A stretch of 5,724 nt of DNA from NCBI GenBank assembly GCA_934279105.1, contig CAKQWR010000128.1, positions 1 through 5,724 of the forward strand, given 5' to 3'. Both the position numbers and the translations under genes were made by a program. Positions 1 through 5,723 of the stretch are shown here, in pieces. The notes beneath the pieces are model-generated. The model made no database searches. It saw only the letters and a program-made list of their open reading frames with translations, and was not told the origin of the DNA. Within the stretch, counting starts at the first letter, position 1. Each line of letters opens with the position of its first letter. Source of the stretch: an uncultured Oribacterium sp. (GTDB taxonomy: Bacteria > Bacillota > Clostridia > Lachnospirales > Lachnospiraceae).

Positions 1-222
1 CAGTACAACGTCGGCGACTGGGCGCAGGTGCTCACGAAGAGCTACGTCGCGTATATACCGGAGGACTACGACGGCCTCGTGTTCGCTGCGCAGGCAGAGC
101 CGTGGGACTACAAGGACGACGCGAAGCGCATGCAGCTCGACAGCATCGCACCGGAAGCGGATGTGATGAACCTGCCGACGCTGGCACCATACAGCAGCCT
201 GTACTTCCGGATCTGTGAGTGA
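1..222 (+). CDS. C-terminal end of an unrecognised protein (5' truncated by the window)
   Basis: An open frame runs from the first base of the window to a TGA at 220-222, giving 73 residues of a protein whose start lies upstream. The piece contains YVAYIPEDYDGLVFAAQ, then a charged stretch (DYKDDAKRMQLD) and ends in PYSSLYFRICE. It has no membrane segment, no lipobox and no catalytic motif that I can name. The alternating hydrophobic pattern in the YIPEDYDGLVFAA and SSLYFRI stretches looks like beta strands, so it may be the closing part of a soluble or extracytoplasmic domain, but that is inference. The gene ends 89 bp before the next start on the same strand with no evident terminator between, so it could share a transcript with the DUF3137-like pair. 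GTG at 28 is in frame but has no good ribosome binding site, and the frame is open before it, so I read this as a truncated gene, not a small complete one. Confidence 0.65.
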   Translation, partial: QYNVGDWAQVLTKSYVAYIPEDYDGLVFAAQAEPWDYKDDAKRMQLDSIAPEADVMNLPTLAPYSSLYFRICE

Positions 223-311
223 ATCCGTGCGAGGCAGGGCCGGCATGGAGAAAATCGAAAGGCGGACGGTGAAGCGTGGCGCAGGCAGATCAGTGGAGGA
301 AGGAGAAGAGT
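223..311 (+). other. Short intergenic spacer before the paralogue pair
   Basis: This 89-bp gap lies between the TGA of the truncated gene and the ATG at 312. I see no clear terminator hairpin with a T tract and no convincing -35/-10 pair. It ends in a purine-rich ribosome binding site. An in-frame GTG at 276 would add 12 residues (MAQADQWRKEKS) to the next protein, but it lacks a Shine-Dalgarno sequence. The shorter start matches the beginning of the downstream paralogue exactly (MSGEK), so the gap is probably untranslated. Confidence 0.5.
295..310 (+). promoter_or_regulatory. Ribosome binding site deciding the start at 312
   Basis: The purine run GGAGGAAGGAGAAGAG contains AGGAG at 301-305, six bases before ATG 312. 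This spacing, and the MSGEK start shared with the neighbouring paralogue, favour ATG 312 over the in-frame GTG at 276. Confidence 0.7.
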
Positions 312-1253
312 ATGAGTGGAGAGAAAATGAATATGACGGATCAGCAGCTGTCGGTAGCGCTGGGGAGATATCAGCGGATCGAGAGCATCGGGATGCTGCT
401 CGGAATCATCCTCGTGGTGGGCGGCATCATCTCGGCCTTCGTGCAGCATGATGTCCTCCTGTGTTCTGTGCCGGTATTCAGCGGCGTCGGGCTTTTCATT
501 CTGGTGGCGAAGCCGGCGCAGACGAAGAAAAAGGCATTGATGGATGCGCAGCTCGGAACGTATTTCCGTGCGGAGCTTGAGACGTTCTTCGGGCCGGAGC
601 CGGTGCCGGCGACGCTGCCGATCGATGATGCGTATCTTCGGAAGCTTGCGCTCCTCGCGTTTCCATGGACAGAGTGCACGGTGGAGCATTTTCACGAGGG
701 TGTACATGGAAACCTGCACTTTTCTGCGGCCAATGTGGAGCTGCGGCGTACGGTGGAGGATCGCTCCGGAGCGAACTGCGATAACTGGATGACGCGGACC
801 GAGACACTGTTTCATGGCATCGTCGTCCGCGTGCAGGGAATCGGTGATCCGACGCTGGACATCGCCTTGCGGGATCGCTTTCAGGAGCGGAAGAAGGATG
901 CGGACCTCATGGACGCAGCGCAGTTCCGGGAGTATTTCACGGCGCGGACAGCGGATGGTGCGGCGGTGGATGCGCAGGTGACGCCGGTGCTGCGGGCGCA
1001 GGTGAAGCAGCTGGAGGCCTTCGCGAATGGCGGAAAGCTCGCAGCGCTTATTCTTCGGGACGGCGATCTGACGCTCGCGCAGAACACCCACTATGTGTTT
1101 GCATGGGTGCCGGAAGAACTGGATCTTCGTGATATCGATGGGATCCGGAAGTGGTTTACGGCCTCGCTTCGCGGCATGGCACAGCTCGTAGATATTTTAA
1201 AAGACGGCGAAGCGAAGTTAGCTTGTATAGCCGAGGAAGGGGAAAGGATATGA
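312..1253 (+). CDS. Membrane-anchored DUF3137-like protein, diverged paralogue 1
   Basis: The protein has 313 residues. After a polar N-terminus (MSGEKMNMTDQQLSVAL) come two hydrophobic segments, about residues 25-43 (SIGMLLGIILVVGGIISAF) and 48-67, then a soluble remainder of about 245 residues, presumably cytoplasmic. No signal peptide cleavage site is evident. It is a paralogue of the next gene: both begin MSGEK-x-x-MTD-x-x-LS-x-AL, both have the double membrane segment, and their C-terminal parts align around FREYFTARTADGAAVDAQVT (from residue 205) and GGKLAALILRDGDLTLA (from 240). The second protein resembles DUF3137, a family of unknown biochemical function, so I extend that label here with less confidence. 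The middle (VHGNLHFSAANVELRRTVED ... TETLFHGIVVRV) fits the family's G-x-hydrophobic strand followed by an 'F.G' segment, but is diverged. It has no enzymatic motif that I recognise. The stop overlaps the next start by four bases (ATGA), implying translational coupling and a joint role. Identification as a real gene is firm; the family is moderate. Confidence 0.8.
   Translation: MSGEKMNMTDQQLSVALGRYQRIESIGMLLGIILVVGGIISAFVQHDVLLCSVPVFSGVGLFILVAKPAQTKKKALMDAQLGTYFRAELETFFGPEPVPATLPIDDAYLRKLALLAFPWTECTVEHFHEGVHGNLHFSAANVELRRTVEDRSGANCDNWMTRTETLFHGIVVRVQGIGDPTLDIALRDRFQERKKDADLMDAAQFREYFTARTADGAAVDAQVTPVLRAQVKQLEAFANGGKLAALILRDGDLTLAQNTHYVFAWVPEELDLRDIDGIRKWFTASLRGMAQLVDILKDGEAKLACIAEEGERI
1233..1247 (+). 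promoter_or_regulatory. Ribosome binding site for the second paralogue, inside the first gene
   Basis: GAGGAAGGGGAAAGG lies within the last codons of the first paralogue and just upstream of ATG 1250. It supports ATG 1250 over the in-frame upstream start at 1151, which would bury an extra 33 unrelated residues in the preceding gene. Confidence 0.65.
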
Positions 1254-2128
1254 GTGGAGAAAAAAGGAAAATGACGGATGCAGAGCTGTCACGGGCGCTG
1301 GAGAAGAACAGCGGAGGACGGATGGCCGGGAAGATGCTGGCGGCGCTCGGCATCGTGATTGCGGTGGGAGGTATCCTGCTCGGAAACTTCGTGGTGATGA
1401 TTTTCGGCGGTGTGGTGCTCGCTCTCGGACAGATGCTGCAGGGGAAGGCGAGGGATCAGGTGAACCAGCGGACCTTCGAGGAGGTCGCACCGGACATCAT
1501 GGGGACGGTGTTTCAGGATATCGATCAGAATCCGCCCGATCCGAAGCTGCTGTATCCGGGGGATACGAATATTCCGATACCGACGAACGATTACAGCCAT
1601 AACAGCGGCTATATCCGCGGAACGTACCAGGGGAAAACCATCGAGCTCTGTACGGTGAAGCTGATGGATTCGGAGGAAATCCAGCGGGAGGAAACCGGGC
1701 TGTGGGAGAAGAATGAGCGGGAAGTTTATCGAGGGCAGTGGATGCTTTGCGAATTCGGGCAGACATTCCCAACCTGGCTCACCATCTGGCCACGCGGTGC
1801 CCTCGATAAGGTGTTCAGCGGGCGTGGTATAAAGACTGGAAATGCCGCCTTCGACAAGCGCTTCAACCTGACGAGCGGGGATGAGACGACGGCGCTGCTT
1901 ATTCTCTCCCCGGCACGCATGGAACGGATTCTTGCGGTGTCCGAGGCGGCGGGCGGAAAGCTCGCTCTCAACCTGAACACCGATGGGAAGCTTTACATCG
2001 CAGTGCATAGCGGACATGGCTTTTTCGACATCATGAAGGGGAAGGAATCACCGACAGAGCTTCGAGCACGTTTCGCGCGTGAAATCCGGTGGTTCACCGA
2101 CACGATCGACGCGTTCCTGCTGAATTAA
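1250..2128 (+). CDS. DUF3137-like membrane-anchored protein, paralogue 2
   Basis: The protein has 292 residues. A polar N-terminus (MSGEKRKMTDAELSRALEKN) leads into two adjacent hydrophobic segments, about residues 27-44 and 46-63, with a very short turn, then a soluble domain to the end. Several stretches match what I know of DUF3137: APDIMGTVFQDIDQNPPDPK near 80-99, a G-x-Y-x-G-x-x-I-E-L strand near 123-132, FDKRFNLTSGDETTALLILS at 201-220, followed directly by PARMERILAV, then GGKLALNLNTDGKLYIAV at 235-252 and a final amphipathic helix ending FLLN. The family is known only as a membrane-associated domain of unknown function; no catalytic residues are apparent. The start at 1250 sits in an ATGA overlap with the upstream paralogue, so translation is probably coupled and the two products may associate, although this is inference. 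The stop TAA (2126-2128) is followed by 126 bp before the next gene. Alternative: a lineage-specific family only distantly related to DUF3137. Confidence 0.85.
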   Translation: MSGEKRKMTDAELSRALEKNSGGRMAGKMLAALGIVIAVGGILLGNFVVMIFGGVVLALGQMLQGKARDQVNQRTFEEVAPDIMGTVFQDIDQNPPDPKLLYPGDTNIPIPTNDYSHNSGYIRGTYQGKTIELCTVKLMDSEEIQREETGLWEKNEREVYRGQWMLCEFGQTFPTWLTIWPRGALDKVFSGRGIKTGNAAFDKRFNLTSGDETTALLILSPARMERILAVSEAAGGKLALNLNTDGKLYIAVHSGHGFFDIMKGKESPTELRARFAREIRWFTDTIDAFLLN

Positions 2129-2254
2129 AGTGATTTTCTGACTTTGAACTGTGACTGTGGGCATATGAGCATCGAATGCAAGCTGCATGGAATGCTGGCT
2201 GTATGCCTACAATTCGTGTGCCTGATCTGTTACGAAACGAAGGAGGTGAGTTCT
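2129..2254 (+). other. Spacer with an open, Cys-rich in-frame leader
   Basis: This 126-bp gap has no in-frame stop in the frame shared by the preceding gene and the following small gene. Conceptual translation from TTG 2144 or ATG 2165 gives a Cys-rich stretch (containing CDCGH and CLICYE) that would extend the small membrane protein by up to 37 residues. Neither start has a good Shine-Dalgarno, whereas ATG 2255 has an excellent one, so I treat the stretch as untranslated. No confident promoter or terminator is seen. Confidence 0.4.
2241..2250 (+). promoter_or_regulatory. Strong Shine-Dalgarno for the small membrane protein
   Basis: AGGAGGTGAG is a near-perfect complement of the 16S rRNA 3' end and lies four bases before ATG 2255. 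It fixes the start of the small gene and argues that this short frame is truly translated. Confidence 0.75.
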
Positions 2255-2437
2255 ATGCCATTCTGGCTTGCATGTGTGATTCTGCTGCTGGCAGTGCTCG
2301 GTATCGTGATGGCGCATCGCCATCTGAGCGTTCATAGAAATGCCAGCATACTCTGCATCTGCCTCTGTGCGATCCTCGCGCTGATCGCCCTTCTATACAT
2401 CGGACTGACGCTTCTACTGGTGAGCGCAGTGCAGTAG
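2255..2437 (+). CDS. Small two-helix membrane protein of unknown function
   Basis: The frame encodes 60 residues. Residues about 3-20 (FWLACVILLLAVLGIVMA) form one membrane helix, and about 31-57 (containing ICLCAILALIALLYIGLTLL) a second. The short connecting loop is rich in His and Arg (HRHLSVHRN). By the positive-inside rule the loop should be cytoplasmic and both ends outside, giving a helical hairpin. I recognise no family. There is no lipobox, and the size and composition are compatible with many roles (small membrane regulator, holin-like or toxin-like peptide), none of which the sequence singles out. The Shine-Dalgarno is the best in the window. The gene lies downstream of the DUF3137-like pair on the same strand and could belong to the same transcript. 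It is followed by the AT-rich repeat region, and no clear terminator is seen directly after its TAG stop. Confidence 0.7.
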   Translation: MPFWLACVILLLAVLGIVMAHRHLSVHRNASILCICLCAILALIALLYIGLTLLLVSAVQ

Positions 2438-2473
2438 AGTCGGAAGGATTTCGTAATAAATGAAAGAGTTAAG

Positions 2474-2640
2474 GAAAAACAGCATTGTCATTCGACACAA
2501 ATGAAAGGAATATCGAAAAACGGCATTGCTTGAAATTTACAAACAACTACATTTCGGAAAACTAACATTGTCGGTTCGACACAAACGGAGGGGTTTACGA
2601 AAAACGGCATTGCCTTTGTACGAGCATTTCAGCATAAAAC
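2474..2640. repeat. Left array: four 41-42-bp degenerate repeat units
   Basis: Units start at 2474, 2515, 2557 and 2599 (spacing 41, 42, 42). Each begins with a core like GAAAAACGGCATTG, with CATTG always nine bases after the first G (at 2483, 2524, 2566 and 2608). Units 2 and 4 have the core exactly, unit 1 has one change (A for the first G of GG), and unit 3 reads GAAAACTAACATTG. The rest of each unit is variable, but units 1 and 3 share TTCGACACAAA, so the deeper period may be about 84 bp (1+2, 3+4). The function is unknown. The cores are too short and the rest too variable for a CRISPR array. Confidence 0.65.
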
Positions 2641-2674
2641 GCTGTATTTAATAGAATCGAAGGAAGTAGAGGGA

Positions 2675-2758
2675 TTTGACACAATGGCGCAGGATTCTCT
2701 TATTTGGCATTAGAATTATATAATGTCAAATAAAGAAATCCTGCGCTATTGCGTCAAA
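2675..2758. repeat. 84-bp imperfect inverted repeat (long hairpin)
   Basis: The arms are 42 bp each with virtually no loop, centred between 2716 and 2717. Checking each pair, only four are mismatched (2681/2752, 2697/2736, 2699/2734, 2713/2720) and three are G-T wobbles (2686/2747, 2698/2735, 2707/2726). The left arm starts TTTGACACAATGGCGCAGG and the right arm ends CCTGCGCTATTGCGTCAAA. The middle is AT-rich (ATTATATAAT-like). As RNA either strand would form a long hairpin; as DNA it could be a cruciform or a small MITE/REPIN-like element. No flanking target-site duplication is obvious. Arm sequences recur in the neighbouring arrays (GCGCTATTGC to the right, TTYGACACAA to the left). Confidence 0.8.
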
Positions 2759-2823
2759 GTCATGAAATCATCGAGCATTTTCGCTGATGGCTGCGTATAA
2801 AGTTGATGCCGATTTCAGTTTTT

Positions 2824-2960
2824 TATCACGATTGTGAAATAGTTAATGTCTTCTTGGGGCTATCCGCGCTATTGCGAAAACATGTAAAGCTTTTTAGGGA
2901 TTACCCGCGCTATTGCGAAAACATGTAAAGCTTTTCAGTGGTTTATCCGCGCTATTGCAA
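2824..2960. repeat. Right array: 41-42-bp direct repeats with GCGCTATTGC core
   Basis: Two well-conserved units (2861-2901 and 2902-2943) differ at only one position in their first 34 bases; each contains CCGCGCTATTGCGAAAAC followed by ATGTAAAGCTTTT. A third, partial unit starts at 2944 and decays after GCGCTATTGC. A degenerate unit precedes them at 2824 (TATCACGATTGTGAAATAG). The same core in the right arm of the inverted repeat (2743-2752) lies 123 bp, three times 41, before the core at 2866. Each unit carries small palindromes (ACATGT, AAAGCTTT). The function is unknown. Confidence 0.7.
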
Positions 2961-3008
2961 GAATTAGGAGTGTCTTGCCGGCGGCGAGGGCGCGTCTCTG
3001 ATGTAGGT

Positions 3009-3031
3009 GCGGTGCGCCATCGCCGTTTTTT
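3009..3031 (+). terminator. Possible rho-independent terminator on the plus strand
   Basis: GCGGTG (3009-3014) can pair with CATCGC (3018-3023) around a CGC loop, with one G-U pair, and two bases later comes T6 (3026-3031). The stem is short, so this is only a candidate. It would stop plus-strand transcription arriving from the repeat region or the small membrane gene just where metH ends. It does not work as a metH terminator, because on the minus strand the hairpin is not followed by a T run. Confidence 0.4.
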
Positions 3032-5723
3032 ACAGCTCGCCTTTTTCGGCGAGTTCGTCTGCGTAGCGGACGGTGGTCATGGCGTCGCGGCCATAGCAGT
3101 CAGCGCCGATTTTATCGGCGTAGTCCTGGGTCATGACGGCACCACCGACGACGATGCGGCAGTCCGGCTTCTGTTCGTGGAGTTGCCGGATGGTTTCTTC
3201 CATGTTCACGACGGTGGTAGTCATGAGGGCGGAGAGGCCGACGAGGCGGGTGTTCTCCCGGAGTGCGGTCTCCACGATGGTTTCCGGCGGCACATCCTTT
3301 CCGAGGTCGATGACGTCGTAGCCGTAGTTCTCGAGCAGGACCTTCACGATGTTTTTTCCGATATCGTGGATGTCGCCCTTTACGGTCGCGAGGATGATAC
3401 GGCCCTTCGATTCCTGTGCGCTACCTGCCATGGATTCCTTCACGACGGCGAAGGCAGCCTTTGCGGCTTCCGCGGCCATCAGGAGCTGCGGTAGGAAGAC
3501 GGTGCCTTTTTCGAAGCCCTGCCCGACGACGTCGAGTGCCGGCACGAGGTCTTCGTTTATGATGTCGAGGGCGTTTCGTGTGAGGAGAGCCTCATGTGTT
3601 GCTTCTGCTGCCGGTTTCGCCATACCGCGTTCGATGGCTTCGACGAGTCGAGATTTTCCGCCGGTCAATGCACCGGATCCGCGCCGGTCGTCTGCGCCCG
3701 TAGTACTTCCGCTGCCGAAAGAGCCCGCGTTCGCGCCAGCCGAAATGTCCGCACCACCAGCACCTCCAGCGCTGGTCGAACCAGTAGCTGAAGAAGCCGC
3801 ACGGAAGGCAGCCCCCATCGAGCCAGTGCCTGCGCCATCGCCGAAGCCAGTTCCGACACTACCGTTAGCTGTCGAACCGCCTAGGGGACGGCCGGTGGCC
3901 TGCAGGTCCCCGGCTGAAACTCCGAGTGCGTTCAGCACGCGGGTCTTATAAGCGGTCAGAGCATCGCTTACCTGCTTGTCCGGAGACTTGTAGCCGGCGT
4001 AGGCCGTGATGAAGTTCTGAAAATTCTCATCCTGGTTCGTGAGTGCGCAGAAAGCGCGGTACGCCTGCATCATCGCCTGATTGTTCGGGTTGATGATCGC
4101 GCAGGAGAGACCATTCTGCAGGGCCATCTCGAAGAAGTAGGCGTTGATGAGTTCACGGGCCGGGAGACCGAAGCTGATGTTCGACACACCCAGGATGCTG
4201 CTACCGTCGAGCTCGTCGCGGATACGACGGATCGTCTCGAGCGTCACGAGCGCAGAGCGCGGATCACTGGAGACGGTCATGCACAGGCCATCGATGACGA
4301 TATCTTCACGGCGAATGCCATATTCCGCGGCCGTCGCGTAAATTTTCTCAGCGATACGGATGCGGTCGTCTGCATTGTCCGGAATGCCCCCTTCATCGAG
4401 CGCGAGTGCGACGACGACGCCACCGTATTTCTTCACAAGCGGGAAGACCTCCGCCATGACCTCCTGCTTGCCGTTCACGGAGTTGATGAGCGCCTTGCCG
4501 TTGTAGTGACGAAGTGCGCGCTCCATCGCCTCCGGATTTGAGGTGTCGATCTGGAGCGGAAGTGCCAGCACACTCTGCAGACGGCAGACGACCTCATCGA
4601 GGAGCTCCACCTCATTAATTTCCGGTGTACCGACATTGACATCGAGCACGTCCGCACTGGCGTCCTCCTGCTGGAGACCCTGATCCACGATGTAGTCGAT
4701 ATCATGGTCGACGAGCGCCTGCTTGAAGCGCTTCTTGCCGGTCGGATTGATACGTTCGCCGATGATGACAGGACGGGCCGCCCTTCCGATTTCGACGACA
4801 CGGGAGAAGGAGGCGATGACCGTCTGTTCACGGCCCTGCGGCGGAAGCAGCGGAAGAGGACGTACCGCAGCGATTTCCGCGCGGATATAGTCCGGGGTCG
4901 TGCCACAGCAGCCACCGACGGCGGCCGCACCGAGTGCCGCGATCTGCTTCATGTAGCCGGCGAATTCCTCCGGACCGACGTCATAGACCGTCCGGCCGTC
5001 GACCGATTTCGGAAGACCGGCATTCGGATTGACAAGCACCGGCACGTGGGCGGCCTTCACGAGGCGTTCGACGATCGGGATCATCTGGGCCGGTCCAAGC
5101 GAGCAGTTTACGCCGAGCGCATCGACGCCGAGACCCTCGAGCATCGCGACCATGGATTCTGGGGTACCGCCCGTCAGCATTTTTCCACTGCCGTCAAACA
5201 CACAGGTGATGAAGACCGGCAGATCGCAGTTTTCTTTCGCGGCAAGCACAGCCGCCTTTGCTTCGTAAGAGTCGTTCATCGTCTCAATCAGGACGAGATC
5301 CGCACCTTCACGTGCACCGATCCGTACGACCTCGCCGAAAATATCGACGGCGTCGTCGAAGGAGAGGTCGCCCATCGGCGCGAGCAACTTTCCGGTCGGA
5401 CCGATATCGAGGGCCACGTAGGCATCCTCGTCACGGCCAGCCTGCGTCCGCGCTTCTTTCGCGAGTTTTACGGCGGCGGTCACGATTTCGTCGAGGTTCT
5501 CTGGGAACTTGAGACGATTCGCGCCGAAGGTATTTGTGTTATAAATATCCGCCCCAGCCTGAAGATAGCCGAGGTGGAGGTCGATGATCCGCTCCGGGTG
5601 GAGGAGATTCCAGGTCTCCGGCAGCTCCCCCGGCTGCAGGCCCTTCTCCTGCAGGATGGAGCCGGTGCCGCCATCGAAAAACAGCCACTCTCGGCCGATA
5701 CGATCCATGATATTTTTTCGCAT
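3030..5723 (-). CDS. metH: Cobalamin-dependent methionine synthase, short form without reactivation domain
   Basis: The protein has 897 residues and transfers the methyl group of 5-methyltetrahydrofolate via cobalamin to homocysteine, giving methionine and tetrahydrofolate in the cytoplasm. Domains in order: homocysteine S-methyltransferase, about residues 10-287 (FFDGGTGSILQ; zinc ligands Cys207 in VNCS and Cys272/Cys273 in GGCCGT); pterin-binding, about 318-600 (VIIGERINPTGKKRF, DVNVGTPE at 361, QIDTSNPEAM at 391); a Gly/Ser/Ala/Thr-rich linker, about 606-688; a helical cap, about 690-765; and cobalamin-binding, about 775-890, with the DxHxxG motif (GDIHDIGK, His786 as the lower cobalt ligand), SxL at 831-833 and GG at 860-861. 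The protein ends there: the AdoMet-binding activation domain of the roughly 1200-residue E. coli type is absent, so a separate reductive activase would be needed. Start ATG 5723-5721 is one base from the window edge, so its ribosome binding site is not visible; Met6 (5708) is an alternative without a Shine-Dalgarno, and a start beyond the window cannot be excluded. Any riboswitch lies outside. Confidence 0.93.
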   Translation of the reverse strand: MRKNIMDRIGREWLFFDGGTGSILQEKGLQPGELPETWNLLHPERIIDLHLGYLQAGADIYNTNTFGANRLKFPENLDEIVTAAVKLAKEARTQAGRDEDAYVALDIGPTGKLLAPMGDLSFDDAVDIFGEVVRIGAREGADLVLIETMNDSYEAKAAVLAAKENCDLPVFITCVFDGSGKMLTGGTPESMVAMLEGLGVDALGVNCSLGPAQMIPIVERLVKAAHVPVLVNPNAGLPKSVDGRTVYDVGPEEFAGYMKQIAALGAAAVGGCCGTTPDYIRAEIAAVRPLPLLPPQGREQTVIASFSRVVEIGRAARPVIIGERINPTGKKRFKQALVDHDIDYIVDQGLQQEDASADVLDVNVGTPEINEVELLDEVVCRLQSVLALPLQIDTSNPEAMERALRHYNGKALINSVNGKQEVMAEVFPLVKKYGGVVVALALDEGGIPDNADDRIRIAEKIYATAAEYGIRREDIVIDGLCMTVSSDPRSALVTLETIRRIRDELDGSSILGVSNISFGLPARELINAYFFEMALQNGLSCAIINPNNQAMMQAYRAFCALTNQDENFQNFITAYAGYKSPDKQVSDALTAYKTRVLNALGVSAGDLQATGRPLGGSTANGSVGTGFGDGAGTGSMGAAFRAASSATGSTSAGGAGGADISAGANAGSFGSGSTTGADDRRGSGALTGGKSRLVEAIERGMAKPAAEATHEALLTRNALDIINEDLVPALDVVGQGFEKGTVFLPQLLMAAEAAKAAFAVVKESMAGSAQESKGRIILATVKGDIHDIGKNIVKVLLENYGYDVIDLGKDVPPETIVETALRENTRLVGLSALMTTTVVNMEETIRQLHEQKPDCRIVVGGAVMTQDYADKIGADCYGRDAMTTVRYADELAEKGEL

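Larger units (their letters stand above)
2438..3029. other. AT-rich, gene-free region packed with repeats
   Basis: About 590 bp separate the small membrane gene from the end of metH, which points towards it. No frame here has a believable start, ribosome binding site or protein-like composition; the one long plus-strand frame entering at 2913 only continues antisense through metH. The base composition is visibly more AT-rich than the flanking genes. The content is mostly repeats: a left array of four 41-42-bp units (2474-2640), an 84-bp inverted repeat (2675-2758), a right array (about 2824-2960), and a hairpin with a T tract at 3009-3031. Confidence 0.7.

Noticed and set aside
108..1091. Long minus-strand frame of 327 codons
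   Set aside because: It is antisense to the well-supported DUF3137-like gene, is rich in Arg/His/Leu in a low-complexity manner and lacks a ribosome binding site; a typical shadow in GC-rich coding DNA.
1289..2017. Minus-strand frame of 242 codons
   Set aside because: It is antisense to the second paralogue, which has the better start, membrane segments and family pattern.
2675..2758. Divergent promoters inside the inverted repeat (TTGACA/TTGACG boxes)
   Set aside because: Seventeen bases after each box the sequence reads CTTATT or TTTATT, poor matches to TATAAT; the boxes are explained by the repeat itself.
2474..2960. CRISPR array
   Set aside because: The units are 41-42 bp in total with short or directly abutting cores. 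There are no 25-40-bp spacers between constant repeats, and no cas genes are present.
2861..3031. Type III toxin-antitoxin locus (repeat RNA antitoxin plus ToxN-like nuclease)
   Set aside because: The repeat length and the terminator-like hairpin fit, but no toxin-like gene follows: metH begins at once on the opposite strand.
3036..3053. CTCGCC/GGCGAG hairpin as a metH terminator
   Set aside because: It lies within the last metH codons and on the minus strand is followed by an A run, not a T run, so it does not fit an intrinsic terminator for metH.
2913..3494. Plus-strand frame of 193 codons entering metH from the repeats
   Set aside because: It begins inside a repeat unit without a ribosome binding site and then runs antisense to the conserved cobalamin-binding region of metH.
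3349..3951. Plus-strand 200-codon Pro/Ala-rich frame
   Set aside because: It is the complement of the metH cobalamin module and Gly/Ser-rich linker; the Pro-rich composition is a by-product of the GC-rich linker codons.
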